Positions 15,453-23,600 of a stretch of 64,000 nucleotides of DNA are shown piece after piece. Below the pieces are notes generated by a model. It had not been told where the DNA came from, ran no database searches, and saw only the letters and a list, made by a program, of their open reading frames with translations. The stretch's first letter is position 1. Every line of letters begins with the position of its first letter. The stretch is from NCBI GenBank assembly GCA_027459645.1, contig DAIDHQ010000022.1:1-64000 (forward strand), given 5' to 3'. Made by a program: the position numbers and the translations under genes. This stretch comes from Vulcanimicrobiota bacterium. GTDB lineage: Bacteria; Vulcanimicrobiota; Vulcanimicrobiia; Vulcanimicrobiales; Vulcanimicrobiaceae.

Positions 15453-16690
15453 TCGCCTGCGGCCGCGTGACCTCGCTGCGCGACGGCTTCACCGAGGTCG
15501 AGATGCCGCCGTTGCGCGTCGGAAGCGCGGTGCGCTGCGGCCAGGTGCCCGGACGCATCGTCGAAGCCGGCGTTTCGCGGGCGCTCGTCACGTTCGACGG
15601 CGACCTAGCATCGCTCGCAATCGGGGCGATCGTAAGTGAGGACGTGCAAGCCGCGCACATGACCGCGGGAATTGCGTTGCTGGGTCGATCGATCGATGCT
15701 TACGGCACGCCGCTGGACGGAATGCCGCCCGCGCGCGGACGCATCGTCCCGATCGCGGGAATTGCGCGGCCCGTCGCGGAGCGGCGCGGCATCAGCGAAG
15801 CGCTTCCAACCGGTGTCCGTGCGATCGACGCACTTTTGACGATTGGACGCGGTGCGCGCGTCGGAATCTTCGGCGGACCCGGTTCGGGCAAGACGACGCT
15901 GATCGAATCGATTGCTGCGGGTACCGCCGCGGACGCCGTGGTTCTTGCGCTCGTCGGCGAACGCGGCCGCGAAGCGCAACGCTGGACCGAGCGTTGCAGC
16001 GAACGTATGACGATCGTCTGTGAGACGAGCGATCGTCACCCCGCGCGACGATTGCGCGCGGCGCTCGCCGCATGTGCGCATGCGGAAGCGCTTGCGCGTT
16101 CGGGATTACACGTCTTGCTCGTTCTGGATAGCCTGGCCCGCGTCGCGTATGCCTTGCGCGAACTTGCGGCTGCGACCAACGAACCGGTCGGGCGCGGCGG
16201 GTATCCCGCGCGCGTGTTCGCCCAGATCGCGAAGCTGGTCGAACGCGCGGGCGCCTTCGAGCGCGGATCGATCACGTTGATCGCGACGGTGCTTAACGAC
16301 GGCGACGATCGCGATCCCGTCAGCGAGAACGCGCGCTCGCTCTTGGACGGGCATCTGCAGTTGGATCCGGCACTGGCGGCCGCCGGGCGTTTCCCGGCGA
16401 TCGACGTCCTTGCGAGCGCGAGCCGGACGATGGGCGCCGTCGCTTCAGCCGCCCATCGGCGCAGCGCCCAGGCGGTCCGCTCCGCCCTTGCTCGCCTGGC
16501 TGCCACCCGCGACCTCCGCAGCCTCGGCATAGAACCGGCGGATGCAAGGCTGCGGGCGGACATCGCCGCCGAGCCCTCGCTCGAGGCGTTCCTGTGCCAG
16601 GACGAGGCGGTTTCACCCTTCGAGCAGACGCTGGAGGCCCTTCACGAAATGGCCGATATCTTGGAAGAGCCCCATGAACATCACCTCTGA
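15449..16690 (+). CDS. fliI: Flagellum-type export ATPase FliI
   Basis: 413 residues. Walker A is GGPGSGKTT (residues 142-150), Walker B is HVLLVLDSLARVA, and GRGGYPARVFAQIAKLVERAG plus RSLLDGHLQLDPALAAAGRFPAIDV are typical of FliI/SctN ATPases. It forms the hexamer that unfolds and delivers substrates at the cytoplasmic gate. GTG 15449 overlaps the fliH stop. The FliJ stalk gene that usually follows is not seen; a lytic transglycosylase gene takes its place. Confidence 0.92.
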   Translation: MIACGRVTSLRDGFTEVEMPPLRVGSAVRCGQVPGRIVEAGVSRALVTFDGDLASLAIGAIVSEDVQAAHMTAGIALLGRSIDAYGTPLDGMPPARGRIVPIAGIARPVAERRGISEALPTGVRAIDALLTIGRGARVGIFGGPGSGKTTLIESIAAGTAADAVVLALVGERGREAQRWTERCSERMTIVCETSDRHPARRLRAALAACAHAEALARSGLHVLLVLDSLARVAYALRELAAATNEPVGRGGYPARVFAQIAKLVERAGAFERGSITLIATVLNDGDDRDPVSENARSLLDGHLQLDPALAAAGRFPAIDVLASASRTMGAVASAAHRRSAQAVRSALARLAATRDLRSLGIEPADARLRADIAAEPSLEAFLCQDEAVSPFEQTLEALHEMADILEEPHEHHL

Positions 16691-17288
16691 CCTGAGCGCG
16701 GTCGCGCAGCGCATCAGCCAAATCACCGGCGAACCCGTGCAGCTTCCCGGCGTCCCCGAGACCGCCGACGAGCAGCAGGCGTCGTTTGCCGCGATGGTGC
16801 GCGCCGAGCTCGAAGCGCAAAACGCCGCCGGAGCGTCGGGCGTCGGTGCGGGCGCCGCCATCGGCGCGCTCAACGCGCCCGCCATGGTACCGCCGGCCGA
16901 GATCAACCGGCTGGTCGAGACGAATGCGGCGCAGTGGAACGTGGATCCGGCGCTCGTAAAAGCCATCATCGCGAACGAGTCGGGATTTAATGCGAACGCT
17001 ACCTCGAACGTCGGCGCGCAGGGCCTGATGCAGTTAATGCCGGGAACTGCCAACGGACTCGGTGTCACAAATGCCTACGATCCCGCGCAGAACGTGTGGG
17101 GAGGCACGCGCTACATCAAGGGCTTGCTCGATCGCTTCGGTGGCGATGTTCGCAAAGCGGTAGCGGCGTACAATGCCGGACCGGGTGCGGTCGAGAAGTA
17201 TGGCGGCGTACCTCCGTATGCGGAGACGCAAAATTACGTTCAAAACGTTCTGGCAAGTTACGCAAAGTATCGCGGCGAGGCTCCGTAA
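16674..17288 (+). CDS. SLT-type lytic transglycosylase
   Basis: 204 residues. The goose-lysozyme-like SLT domain occupies the C-terminal half: catalytic Glu102 in IIANESGFNANATS, then VGAQGLMQLMPGTA and AVAAYNAGPGAVEKYGG. Such enzymes open peptidoglycan for the rod. The N-terminal half is Ala/Gly-rich with no clear signal peptide, so it may be exported through the type III gate like FlgJ. It starts inside fliI (17-nt overlap), which ties it to the apparatus. Confidence 0.9.
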   Translation: MNITSDLSAVAQRISQITGEPVQLPGVPETADEQQASFAAMVRAELEAQNAAGASGVGAGAAIGALNAPAMVPPAEINRLVETNAAQWNVDPALVKAIIANESGFNANATSNVGAQGLMQLMPGTANGLGVTNAYDPAQNVWGGTRYIKGLLDRFGGDVRKAVAAYNAGPGAVEKYGGVPPYAETQNYVQNVLASYAKYRGEAP

Positions 17289-18852
17289 GAGCCTCTCTGT
17301 TGCGCTGCTCGTCGCGCTGACCGCGCAGACGCCGGCGCCGCATCCATCCGTCGAAGCGATTCTCAGACACCACGCCGACGCGCTTGCGGCATTGCATGTG
17401 CGCGAGCCAAAATCGCACGAAACGACCGGCACGCTCTCGGGTCTCGGGCTGCAGGGAACCTTTCACGAATGGCAGGATGGCGACAAACAACGCCGTGACG
17501 AGCGGCTCGGCATCAGAACGCAGCGCATTTTGCGCGTCGGCAAGACGATGTGGATCCAGAACACGAGCGGCGAGATTCGCGAGCTTCACGGATTGCTGGC
17601 GCGCCGCCAAATCACCGCAGATTTTATCGCCACGGGCGACTTCGCCGAAGAGCCGCAGTTCGTGCATTTCATCGACCGGACGACGCTTCCCGACGGTCGC
17701 GCCGTCTATCGCCTGAAGATCGCGCCGCCGACCGGCGAGCCCTATACGATCGCCATCGACGCAAAGACGTGGATGATCGATCAGATGTCGTACGTCGAGC
17801 ACGCCGCGCCCGAGACGATGACGTACTACGACTACCGCACCGTCGACGGCATGCTGATTCCCTTCGAAGAGATCGATTCCAACGGCGATTCGAAGTACGA
17901 CGTAACCTCGCACGTGACCGCCGTGTCGGTCGATACGCCGATCGATCCGTCGGTCTTCGCGCCGCTTCATCCCGAAGCCGTCGCGGAGAGCGCTCCGGTG
18001 ACGGTCCCGTATCACCTGGTCAACGGACTGCCGTTCGTCACCGTCGGCATCGACGGGCATTCGTATGAGTTCTTGCTCGATTCCGGTTCGCAAGGAAACG
18101 TGGTCGACCGGACGGTCGCGGAGCAATTGCAATTGCACCCGCAGGGCACGCTCGAGATTCGGGGCGTCGATCGAACGGCGAGCATGGGCGTCGTCGCGAC
18201 GCCTCCCATGTCGATCGGTGCCGCTCAACTGCCGCGAGGGGTTGCGACGGTGCTGGATCTCAGCACGATCGTGCGCGGGTCGCATCCGATGCAAGGCGTG
18301 CTCGGCTATCCCTTCTTTGCCGCATCCGAAGTGCGATTCGATCCCGATGCAAGCACGGTAACGATTGCCAAGCCCGGTACGCTTCCGCCCGTGGGCGAAA
18401 AGCTCGACGTCGATACCGATCGCGAACTAGCCGAGGTGCATGCGACGATCGATCGGAACGCGACGACGCGTTTGGTCGTCGATACGGGGAATTCGAACGA
18501 GCTGCTGCTCTTTTCGAGCTTCATCCGCGATCACGAGGGCGTCGTGAATTTCGCGGGCAATCGTCCCGTCGCCAACCGTGGCGTCGGGGGATCGACCGAC
18601 GCCGTGGGGGCGATGGTCGACGAACTCGATCTGGGGAGCTATCGCCTCTACAACCGCTACGCGAATGTGATTCTTTCGAAATCGGGTGCGTTCGCGGATC
18701 GAAACGACGGCGGCAACGTGGGCTTCGGCGTATTGCGCAATTTTATCGCGACCTTCGATTTAGCCAATCACGCCCTCTATCTCGATCGAGCGCGCGGTTT
18801 CGACGACGGCCGCTATCGCTCGCGTAACGATTCGTTCAAATTGCCGCCATAG
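17218..18852 (+). CDS. Exported retropepsin-like double aspartic protease domain protein
   Basis: 544 residues from ATG 17218. A basic N-terminus is followed by the hydrophobic SLSVALLVALTA, consistent with a signal peptide or anchor. Residues about 55-270 form an LppX/outer-membrane lipoprotein-like beta domain (TMWIQNTSGEI; DYRTVDGMLIPFEEI). Two aspartyl-protease-like lobes follow, with D288-S-G and D422-T-G, each with a downstream G-[VY]-[LG]-type flap region. The start overlaps the transglycosylase by 71 nt, so it is likely co-expressed with the export genes. The exact start is uncertain. A processing role for the apparatus is only inferred. Confidence 0.75.
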   Translation: MRRRKITFKTFWQVTQSIAARLRKSLSVALLVALTAQTPAPHPSVEAILRHHADALAALHVREPKSHETTGTLSGLGLQGTFHEWQDGDKQRRDERLGIRTQRILRVGKTMWIQNTSGEIRELHGLLARRQITADFIATGDFAEEPQFVHFIDRTTLPDGRAVYRLKIAPPTGEPYTIAIDAKTWMIDQMSYVEHAAPETMTYYDYRTVDGMLIPFEEIDSNGDSKYDVTSHVTAVSVDTPIDPSVFAPLHPEAVAESAPVTVPYHLVNGLPFVTVGIDGHSYEFLLDSGSQGNVVDRTVAEQLQLHPQGTLEIRGVDRTASMGVVATPPMSIGAAQLPRGVATVLDLSTIVRGSHPMQGVLGYPFFAASEVRFDPDASTVTIAKPGTLPPVGEKLDVDTDRELAEVHATIDRNATTRLVVDTGNSNELLLFSSFIRDHEGVVNFAGNRPVANRGVGGSTDAVGAMVDELDLGSYRLYNRYANVILSKSGAFADRNDGGNVGFGVLRNFIATFDLANHALYLDRARGFDDGRYRSRNDSFKLPP

Positions 18853-18859
18853 CGCGTCC

Positions 18860-19432
18860 ATGACGGCCGTCGATGATGGGTGCATGACGGAAGTTTTGAA
18901 CGTGACGATCCTCAGTGCGCCGGTCGCAGCCGTCGATCGCCGCGCACTCTCGCAGGCATGGTATTCCGCGCTTCATCTCACCCAGGCCGCTCGTACGGAC
19001 GAGCGGGCTTTCCCGCCCCAGGCGCGACCGGGCGGGCAAGAGGCGGACGCCGCGTCGCATGGAATCGCCAGCTGCGTAAAAAGCGCTGCGCCGCACGCTG
19101 CTCGCGCGACCGCGGCCAAAGCGACGGCGCGCACGCCGGTGATGGGTGCCGCGGAACGCCGCGCGGCACGCTCGCGGCTCTCGCGCAAGATCGAACGCGC
19201 GCTGCTTCACCCGCAGCGCCCGGCGCGGCGATCGATGCTGACGGTGGACGGAAGCAAAGCACGCGTGGCGGTTACGCTGCAGGAGACGACGCAGGGCCTA
19301 CGGTTGGTCGCCATGTGCGCGCCGCATTCGCGTGCGGCCGTCGCTCGCGCGTTGGAAGAAGCGCGCTACGCGCTCGCATCGCGGGGGATCCTCTTACGGC
19401 ACGCGCTCGCGGGAGATGCTCGTGATCGTTAA
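18860..19432 (+). CDS. Protein of unknown function, possible FliK-like
   Basis: 190 residues; M9 at 18884 is an alternative start. The first 120 residues are Ala/Arg-rich and low complexity. The last 65 form alternating strands and helices (LTVDGSKARVAVTLQETTQGLRLVAMCAP, then SRAAVARALEEARYALASRGI), similar in layout to the hook-length-control FliK C-terminal domain (beta strands followed by a helix on 'xxxRxxLEExxxxLRxxLxxxGL'). No hook gene is visible for it to measure. The overlapping frame 18880-19425 has poorer residue composition. The FliK call is tentative. Confidence 0.4.
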   Translation: MTAVDDGCMTEVLNVTILSAPVAAVDRRALSQAWYSALHLTQAARTDERAFPPQARPGGQEADAASHGIASCVKSAAPHAARATAAKATARTPVMGAAERRAARSRLSRKIERALLHPQRPARRSMLTVDGSKARVAVTLQETTQGLRLVAMCAPHSRAAVARALEEARYALASRGILLRHALAGDARDR

Positions 19433-20144
19433 TGCTGCGACGCAACGCGCGCTGGATCTCATCGCGCAACGTGCCGCCGATGCGCGAGCGGCATTTACGC
19501 CCGGCGCGCTGCCGCATTTCGGCGATACGACGACGGCCGCTCCCAAGACGCGTCTTGCCTTCGATCCGCTCAGCGTCAGCGCGCCTGCGAACGACTATTT
19601 TTTGCTCGGCAACGATCGCGGGCAGGCCGCGTACACGCGAGACGGCGTCTTCGAACTGCATAACGGCGTGTTGTGCACTCGCGACGGGTTCCACGTGCGC
19701 GGATTCGCTCGGGCGGGCGCTGCAACGAGCGACTTGCGCGTCGATCCCGTCGATGCGGCGTTGGGACGGGTTTCGAATCTGCGCATCGAGCGTGACGGCA
19801 CGCTGGCGTACGATCGTAGCAGCGTCGATCCCCGCACCGGCGTACCGCAATCGCAGCGCGTCGTGGCCGGCGTGCTTGCGCTCGCGCGGTTTCCTCTCGC
19901 GGCGCGCATGCAGCCTTCGGATGACGGCGCGGTGTCCGCACCACCGGGCGTCGTTCCGCACGTTGGGCGCGCCGGGGACGGAAACTTCGGCGATCTCGAA
20001 CCGATGCACCGCGACGAGAGCCGCATCGACCTCAACCGCAGCTTGGAGAAGTTGCACGACGCCTATCTCGCGTTCGATGCGCTTCTTGCCGCCCATCGCG
20101 CACAAGGGCACACCGGAAAAGTTGCCATGGATCTGTTGAAGTGA
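19416..20144 (+). CDS. Rod/hook family protein FlgF/FlgG-like
   Basis: 242 residues. The central segment ANDYFLLGNDRGQAAYTRDGVFELHNGVLCTRDGF is the D1/Da signature shared by FlgF, FlgG and FlgE (FF.V....G...YTR.G.F..D..G.L....G). N- and C-terminal helices (LVIVNAATQRALDLIAQRAA; LNRSLEKLHDAYLAFDALL) fit rod proteins, but the NNLANxxTxGF motif is absent. It would make the distal rod or a periplasm-spanning axle. Only one such gene is present, against the flgF, flgG and flgE set of a full flagellum. The start follows GGGAG, inside the upstream gene. Confidence 0.7.
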   Translation: MLVIVNAATQRALDLIAQRAADARAAFTPGALPHFGDTTTAAPKTRLAFDPLSVSAPANDYFLLGNDRGQAAYTRDGVFELHNGVLCTRDGFHVRGFARAGAATSDLRVDPVDAALGRVSNLRIERDGTLAYDRSSVDPRTGVPQSQRVVAGVLALARFPLAARMQPSDDGAVSAPPGVVPHVGRAGDGNFGDLEPMHRDESRIDLNRSLEKLHDAYLAFDALLAAHRAQGHTGKVAMDLLK

Positions 20145-20953
20145 GGACGCTCGCGTTCGGCCCAGTCGTTGAGGAGCATGGAACGCGGCGCATCCGGCAT
20201 GCGCGTTTCGAACCGCGCTCGCGCTTCCCGGTGTCCGCAGCGTGCGTCGTTGCCAACGCCGCGCGCGACCTCCTCGCAAAGGTCGTGGGCGAACCCGTCG
20301 AGATTCGGCTCCTCTCGCCGGAGGTTCCCGACGACGCCGCATGGAGCGCGATTGCCGAGGGCGCGCGCCGTTATCGCGTGAGCGGAACGGTAGGAGAGGC
20401 GTGCCTCGTTCTACGTCCGCGCGATGCTGCCGCGCTCGCGTCGGCCGCGTTTCACGAATTTTCGAGCGAGGCCCGATCGCTCTCGGTCTTGGAAGAACGG
20501 ACGCTCGGGCGCATCGCGCAAACGGTCGCGGGTGCTCTAGCGCCGGCGGTCGGCGTCGTGGGGCGCGTTGCGGAGGACGCGTCCGAATTGCGCGGCTTCG
20601 CGACCTATTTCGAATTGCAAGTCGAGCTGCCGTTCGCCGCGTGCATCGGCATCGCGCTCGTTTGCGACCCGGTAGCCGACGCACGGCCTGCGATACGCCC
20701 CGAGGCGTTGCTCGACCTGACGGTCGAGCTTTGCGCAAGCAGTCAGGGGGTCCCAGTCGCCGCGGGAACGCTCGCCGCCCTCGAAGTCGGGCAGGTTGTG
20801 CCGATTACTCAAGAAACGGGGGTTTTCGCCGCCGTGCTAACCATTGCCGGAAGGCCCGTCGCGCGCGGCGAATGCGGGGTTCGAGGCAACCGGCTTGCAC
20901 TGGCGATCCGCCTCGCGCCATATCCCGAAGGGAGTAGCGAACCGGAATCATGA
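20141..20953 (+). CDS. FliM-like C-ring protein (divergent)
   Basis: 270 residues. The C-terminal 75 residues ([39 protein letters not shown]) form a SpoA/SURF1-like C-ring domain. The middle resembles a worn CheC-like domain ([21 protein letters not shown]). The FliM N-terminal CheY-binding motif (LSQxEIDxLL) is missing, suggesting no chemotactic switching. GTG 20141 and the terminal ATGA overlap with fliN show coupling. It could equally be called a SctQ-like sorting-platform protein. Confidence 0.65.
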   Translation: MRTLAFGPVVEEHGTRRIRHARFEPRSRFPVSAACVVANAARDLLAKVVGEPVEIRLLSPEVPDDAAWSAIAEGARRYRVSGTVGEACLVLRPRDAAALASAAFHEFSSEARSLSVLEERTLGRIAQTVAGALAPAVGVVGRVAEDASELRGFATYFELQVELPFAACIGIALVCDPVADARPAIRPEALLDLTVELCASSQGVPVAAGTLAALEVGQVVPITQETGVFAAVLTIAGRPVARGECGVRGNRLALAIRLAPYPEGSSEPES

Positions 20954-21222
20954 CCGTCAACCTTGGCAAAGTGAAAGATCGCGCGAATCTTGACGTGCTC
21001 ATGCACGTTCCGCTCACCGTCACCGCCGAACTCGGGACCGCGAAGATGTCGGTCTCGGAAGTCTTGAAGTTGGGTTCGGGGTCGATCATCGAACTCGACC
21101 GGCTCGCCGGCGGTCCCGTCGATCTGCTCGTCAACAACAAACTCGTGGCGCGCGGCGAAGTCGTGGCGGTCGACGAGAACTTCGGCGTCCGCGTGACGGA
21201 GTTGATTTCGCGCCCAATTTAA
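20950..21222 (+). CDS. fliN: FliN/SctQ C-terminal SpoA-domain C-ring protein
   Basis: 90 residues, essentially one SpoA domain: [67 protein letters not shown]. This is the well-conserved FliN core that docks FliH-FliI to the base of the apparatus. It overlaps the fliM-like gene by 4 nt and is followed by a strong hairpin before fliP. Confidence 0.92.
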   Translation: MTVNLGKVKDRANLDVLMHVPLTVTAELGTAKMSVSEVLKLGSGSIIELDRLAGGPVDLLVNNKLVARGEVVAVDENFGVRVTELISRPI

Positions 21223-21247
21223 ATCCTCGCAACATTTCGAACACATG

Positions 21248-21271
21248 AGGGTGACGCAAGCGCGTCACCCT
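21248..21271 (+). promoter_or_regulatory. Hairpin directly upstream of fliP
   Basis: AGGGTGACGC and GCGTCACCCT form a perfect 10-bp stem with a 4-nt loop, ending 7 nt before the fliP ATG and followed by only TTTG. It could attenuate transcription between fliN and fliP or mask fliP initiation. No ribosome site precedes fliP. Confidence 0.5.
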
Positions 21272-21278
21272 TTGTGTT

Positions 21279-21935
21279 ATGGATGCATTGCTCGGACACG
21301 GCCATGGCAGCGCGGCAACGCTGCCGCTCGACGTGCTGCTCGGTCTCACCGCGCTTTCGATCGTGCCGTTTCTGTTGATGATGTGCACGTCGTTCGTCCG
21401 GATCATCGTCGTGCTTTCGCTGGTCCGTTCGGCGATCGGGACCTCTGCGTTACCGCCGAATGCGGTTCTCTCGGGCCTCGCGCTCGTGCTGACGCTCGTC
21501 GTTATGGCGCCGACGTTCCAGCAGATCAACGAACGCGCGCTGCAGCCGTACCATCAAGGGCGGCTCACCCAATCGCAAGCGTTCGAGCGCGCGTCGGCAC
21601 CGCTGCGTGCGTTCATGCTGCGTCAAACGCGCGTGGCCGACGTGGAGCTCTTCGACCGCATCGCGCACCGTCGGGCCGAGCCCGCGGCATCCGCACCGCT
21701 CGTGGTGCTGATGCCCGCGTTCGTCGTGGGCGAATTGCGCGGTGCGTTCGCCATCGGATTCTCGCTCTATCTGCCCTTCGTCGCGATCGATCTCGCCGTG
21801 GCCGCGATCTTGATGGGCCTTGGCATGATGATGCTCTCGCCGCCCGTCGTTAGTCTGCCGGTGAAATTGTTGCTCTTCGTGATGGTCGACGGCTGGGCGC
21901 TGGTGTGCGGAGGCGTCGCGACGAGTTTCAGGTGA
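21279..21935 (+). CDS. fliP: Type III export gate protein FliP
   Basis: 218 residues. The N-terminal LTALSIVPFLLMMCTSFVRIIVVLSLVRSAIGT and the C-terminal [32 protein letters not shown] are FliP/SctR signatures; with FliQ and FliR it forms the core export pore. No cleavable signal sequence is seen, as in SctR rather than enteric FliP. fliQ should follow at once but lies 4.2 kb away. The last 121 bp recur at 22838-22958 with silent changes only, indicating that the 3' end has been exchanged by an inserting element. FliO is absent. Confidence 0.95.
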   Translation: MDALLGHGHGSAATLPLDVLLGLTALSIVPFLLMMCTSFVRIIVVLSLVRSAIGTSALPPNAVLSGLALVLTLVVMAPTFQQINERALQPYHQGRLTQSQAFERASAPLRAFMLRQTRVADVELFDRIAHRRAEPAASAPLVVLMPAFVVGELRGAFAIGFSLYLPFVAIDLAVAAILMGLGMMMLSPPVVSLPVKLLLFVMVDGWALVCGGVATSFR

Positions 21936-22314
21936 TTTGCCGCACTTCGTCCGGCTGCATTAGCTGAAATACATTTCCTTCCGGATCCTGCCCGTCGCAT
22001 AACAGATAGGGAAAGCCATCGTAACGCTTGACGCCCCGCATTACCACACCGGCAGCGATCATTCGTTCTCGCATGGCGCCGATGTCTTCCGGAATGGAAA
22101 AGACGATTTTTGCGTTCGATGTGGCCCCGGCGCTACGATTGGCGGCTGGAAAAGGCGTACCAGCACGATGCAATGCTAATTCCACTGCGCCGCCCTGAAG
22201 CACCACCCATTCTCCGTCGATTTCTTCGACGAGATCCAACGCAAAATGCATTTGATAAAATGTTTTTAGTGACGCGACATTTCGAACATAAAAAATAATT
22301 CGCGAAAGGTGCAT
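21928..22314 (-). CDS. VOC (glyoxalase/bleomycin resistance) family protein
   Basis: 128 residues with one VOC module: LSRIIFYVRNVASLKTFYQMHFALDLVEE at the start and DGFPYLLCDGQDPEGNVFQLMQP at the end, containing the paired strands that bind a divalent metal. Two modules from a homodimer normally build the site. Its stop overlaps the fliP end by 8 nt in convergent orientation, so it sits exactly at the left boundary of the first islet. Substrate unknown. Confidence 0.85.
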   Translation of the reverse strand: MHLSRIIFYVRNVASLKTFYQMHFALDLVEEIDGEWVVLQGGAVELALHRAGTPFPAANRSAGATSNAKIVFSIPEDIGAMRERMIAAGVVMRGVKRYDGFPYLLCDGQDPEGNVFQLMQPDEVRQIT

Positions 22315-22337
22315 GTGCCTATAGCGCGCTTTGCCGG

Positions 22338-22571
22338 TTACGCCGCATCAACAGCGATGGCGACGGTTACGAATTCGGCGTTTGCCAGCGGTCGCGGTTG
22401 TTCGCCGCGTTCTCGGAGTGCCTCTAGATGGAGTTGGGCGGCACGTACGAACCGTGCGAGCACGTCGTCTCTATCGTCGCTGACGGCATAGACGTCGGGC
22501 AGCTCATCGGAGGTTGCCCCGTAGGTTTTTGTATCGGGATCGTAGTCGATTCTCACGGCAACGGTTTTCAT
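22338..22571 (-). CDS. hicB: HicB-like antitoxin
   Basis: 77 residues from ATG 22571. The partial RNase-H-like fold YDPDTKTYGATSDELPDVYAVSDDRDDVLARFVRAAQLHL is typical of HicB. No C-terminal DNA-binding HTH/RHH domain is present, so autoregulation may use another mode. The start overlaps the hicA stop (ATGA), giving the usual hicA-hicB order. The longer frame from 22610 is rejected because it would extend far into hicA. Confidence 0.8.
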   Translation of the reverse strand: MKTVAVRIDYDPDTKTYGATSDELPDVYAVSDDRDDVLARFVRAAQLHLEALRERGEQPRPLANAEFVTVAIAVDAA

Positions 22572-22768
22572 TCGTCTTTCCATCCTAGCCGCTTTTGAAG
22601 CTTCCGCCAAACGGCTTTTGGCATCTCGTGATTCGGGCCACCGTCGATGGTGATCTGATCCCCGGTCGCAGCGTTAAAGTAAACCGAGTGATCGCCTTTA
22701 CCGCGGCGCTTCAATGTATACCCTGAACTCAGAAGGCGAGCAACGATCTCGCGAACCCGTGGCGGCAT
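22568..22768 (-). CDS. hicA: HicA mRNA interferase toxin
   Basis: 66 residues. It has a dsRBD-like alpha-beta-beta-beta-alpha fold, with the catalytic histidine in RRGKGDHSVYFN (H27), then ITIDGGPNHEMPKAVWRKLQKRLGW. HicA cleaves mRNA and tmRNA independently of ribosomes. It forms a two-gene toxin-antitoxin unit with hicB inside the first islet. Confidence 0.88.
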   Translation of the reverse strand: MPPRVREIVARLLSSGYTLKRRGKGDHSVYFNAATGDQITIDGGPNHEMPKAVWRKLQKRLGWKDE

Positions 22769-22835
22769 AAGCGCACATTCTATTGGCTTGCCGAGCAGCC
22801 TCCTCGCGGCATTGAGTGGCTAGCAGGCTCACCTC

Positions 22836-22958
22836 GTGGGCCTTGGCATGATGATGCTCTCGCCGCCGGTCGTGAGCTTACCGGTAAAATTGCTGCTCTT
22901 CGTAATGGTCGACGGCTGGGCGCTCGTATGCGGAGGCGTCGCAACATCGTTTCGTTGA
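22836..22958 (+). pseudogene. fliP 3'-end fragment (second copy)
   Basis: Aligned with 21815-21935 without gaps over 121 bp. Eighteen base differences fall in 14 codons and every one is silent, so the encoded 39 residues from GLGMMML to the stop are identical. The first 30 bp are identical in both copies, and sequence to the left of that core is unrelated. The fragment has no start of its own. It is best explained as the fliP 3' end displaced when an element carrying a homologous end recombined into fliP. Confidence 0.9.
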
Positions 22959-22988
22959 ACTTGACGAACCGATAGCAGAACGACTATC

Positions 22989-23274
22989 ATGAATCGCCCT
23001 CGCGAGGTGGCTTTTCGAGGCGCAACATGGTAGAGCGAGTTTGCAGGTAAGGCGTATGCACGGTGATCTGCGCGAGGTCATGGAGATCGTTGTACCGGAT
23101 CGCAGCGGAACGTACCGCGGAACATATTGCATTGGGAAGGATCGAGTCTATGCCCTCTACTTCTTCAAGAAAAAGAGCAAGCACGGCATCGCGACGCCCA
23201 AAGAAAATCTCGGTCTCATCCGCGCAAGGCTTGCGGCGGCGCGACGGATCGAAGGCGAAACGCAGGCGAAGTGA
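22989..23274 (+). pseudogene. HigB/RelE-like toxin, 5' frameshifted
   Basis: The last 77 residues (from TTG 23041) match phage-derived Gp49-like HigB toxins: VMEIVVPDRSGTYRGTYCIG, YALYFFKKKSKHGIATPKENLGLIRARL. The family needs about 35 more N-terminal residues. These appear in another frame beginning at ATG 22989 (NRPREVAF) and then in the main frame (EAQHGRASLQVRR), implying a one-base shift near 23010-23016. Toxin activity is therefore doubtful. The antitoxin gene follows after 1 nt. Confidence 0.7.
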
Positions 23275-23275
23275 G

Positions 23276-23599
23276 ATGCCCTATACGGTTACGCAGACTC
23301 CGTGGGAAAACGAACCTGATGCAGAGGAACTCGACGCGAAAGCCTTCTTAGGACTGGAGATTCGTAATAGCATCGAGGAGCTCGGCCTCTCGCAGCGTGG
23401 GGCCGCGAAACGCATAGGAATCGCCCAGGCCGACGTTTCGAAGCTCGTAAACTTGAAAGTCTGGGGGTTCTCGATTCTACGGCTATCGGAGCTACTCGCA
23501 AGGCTCGGTGCAGATGTGGACATCCATGTGCGCGTGCGCTACAGAAAGGGGCCCGGTAGCCTGCGGATCGTGACGACGAAGCCGCGTCGGGCGGCGTAA
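23276..23599 (+). CDS. higA: HigA-like XRE antitoxin
   Basis: 107 residues. The helix-turn-helix lies in EIRNSIEELGLSQRGAAKRIGIAQADVSKLVNLKVW, the layout of HTH_37/XRE antitoxins that pair with Gp49-like toxins, followed by FSILRLSELLARLGADVDIHVR. It begins 1 nt after the toxin stop (toxin-first order as in higBA). It should bind the toxin and the operon promoter. With a broken toxin it may persist as an orphan antitoxin. Confidence 0.85.
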   Translation: MPYTVTQTPWENEPDAEELDAKAFLGLEIRNSIEELGLSQRGAAKRIGIAQADVSKLVNLKVWGFSILRLSELLARLGADVDIHVRVRYRKGPGSLRIVTTKPRRAA

Positions 23600-23600
23600 G

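Noticed and set aside
18880-19425. Overlapping frame (+) within the possible FliK-like gene
   Set aside because: Very Arg/Cys-rich composition and no gene-like pattern; the 18860 frame has better residue composition and couples to the next gene.
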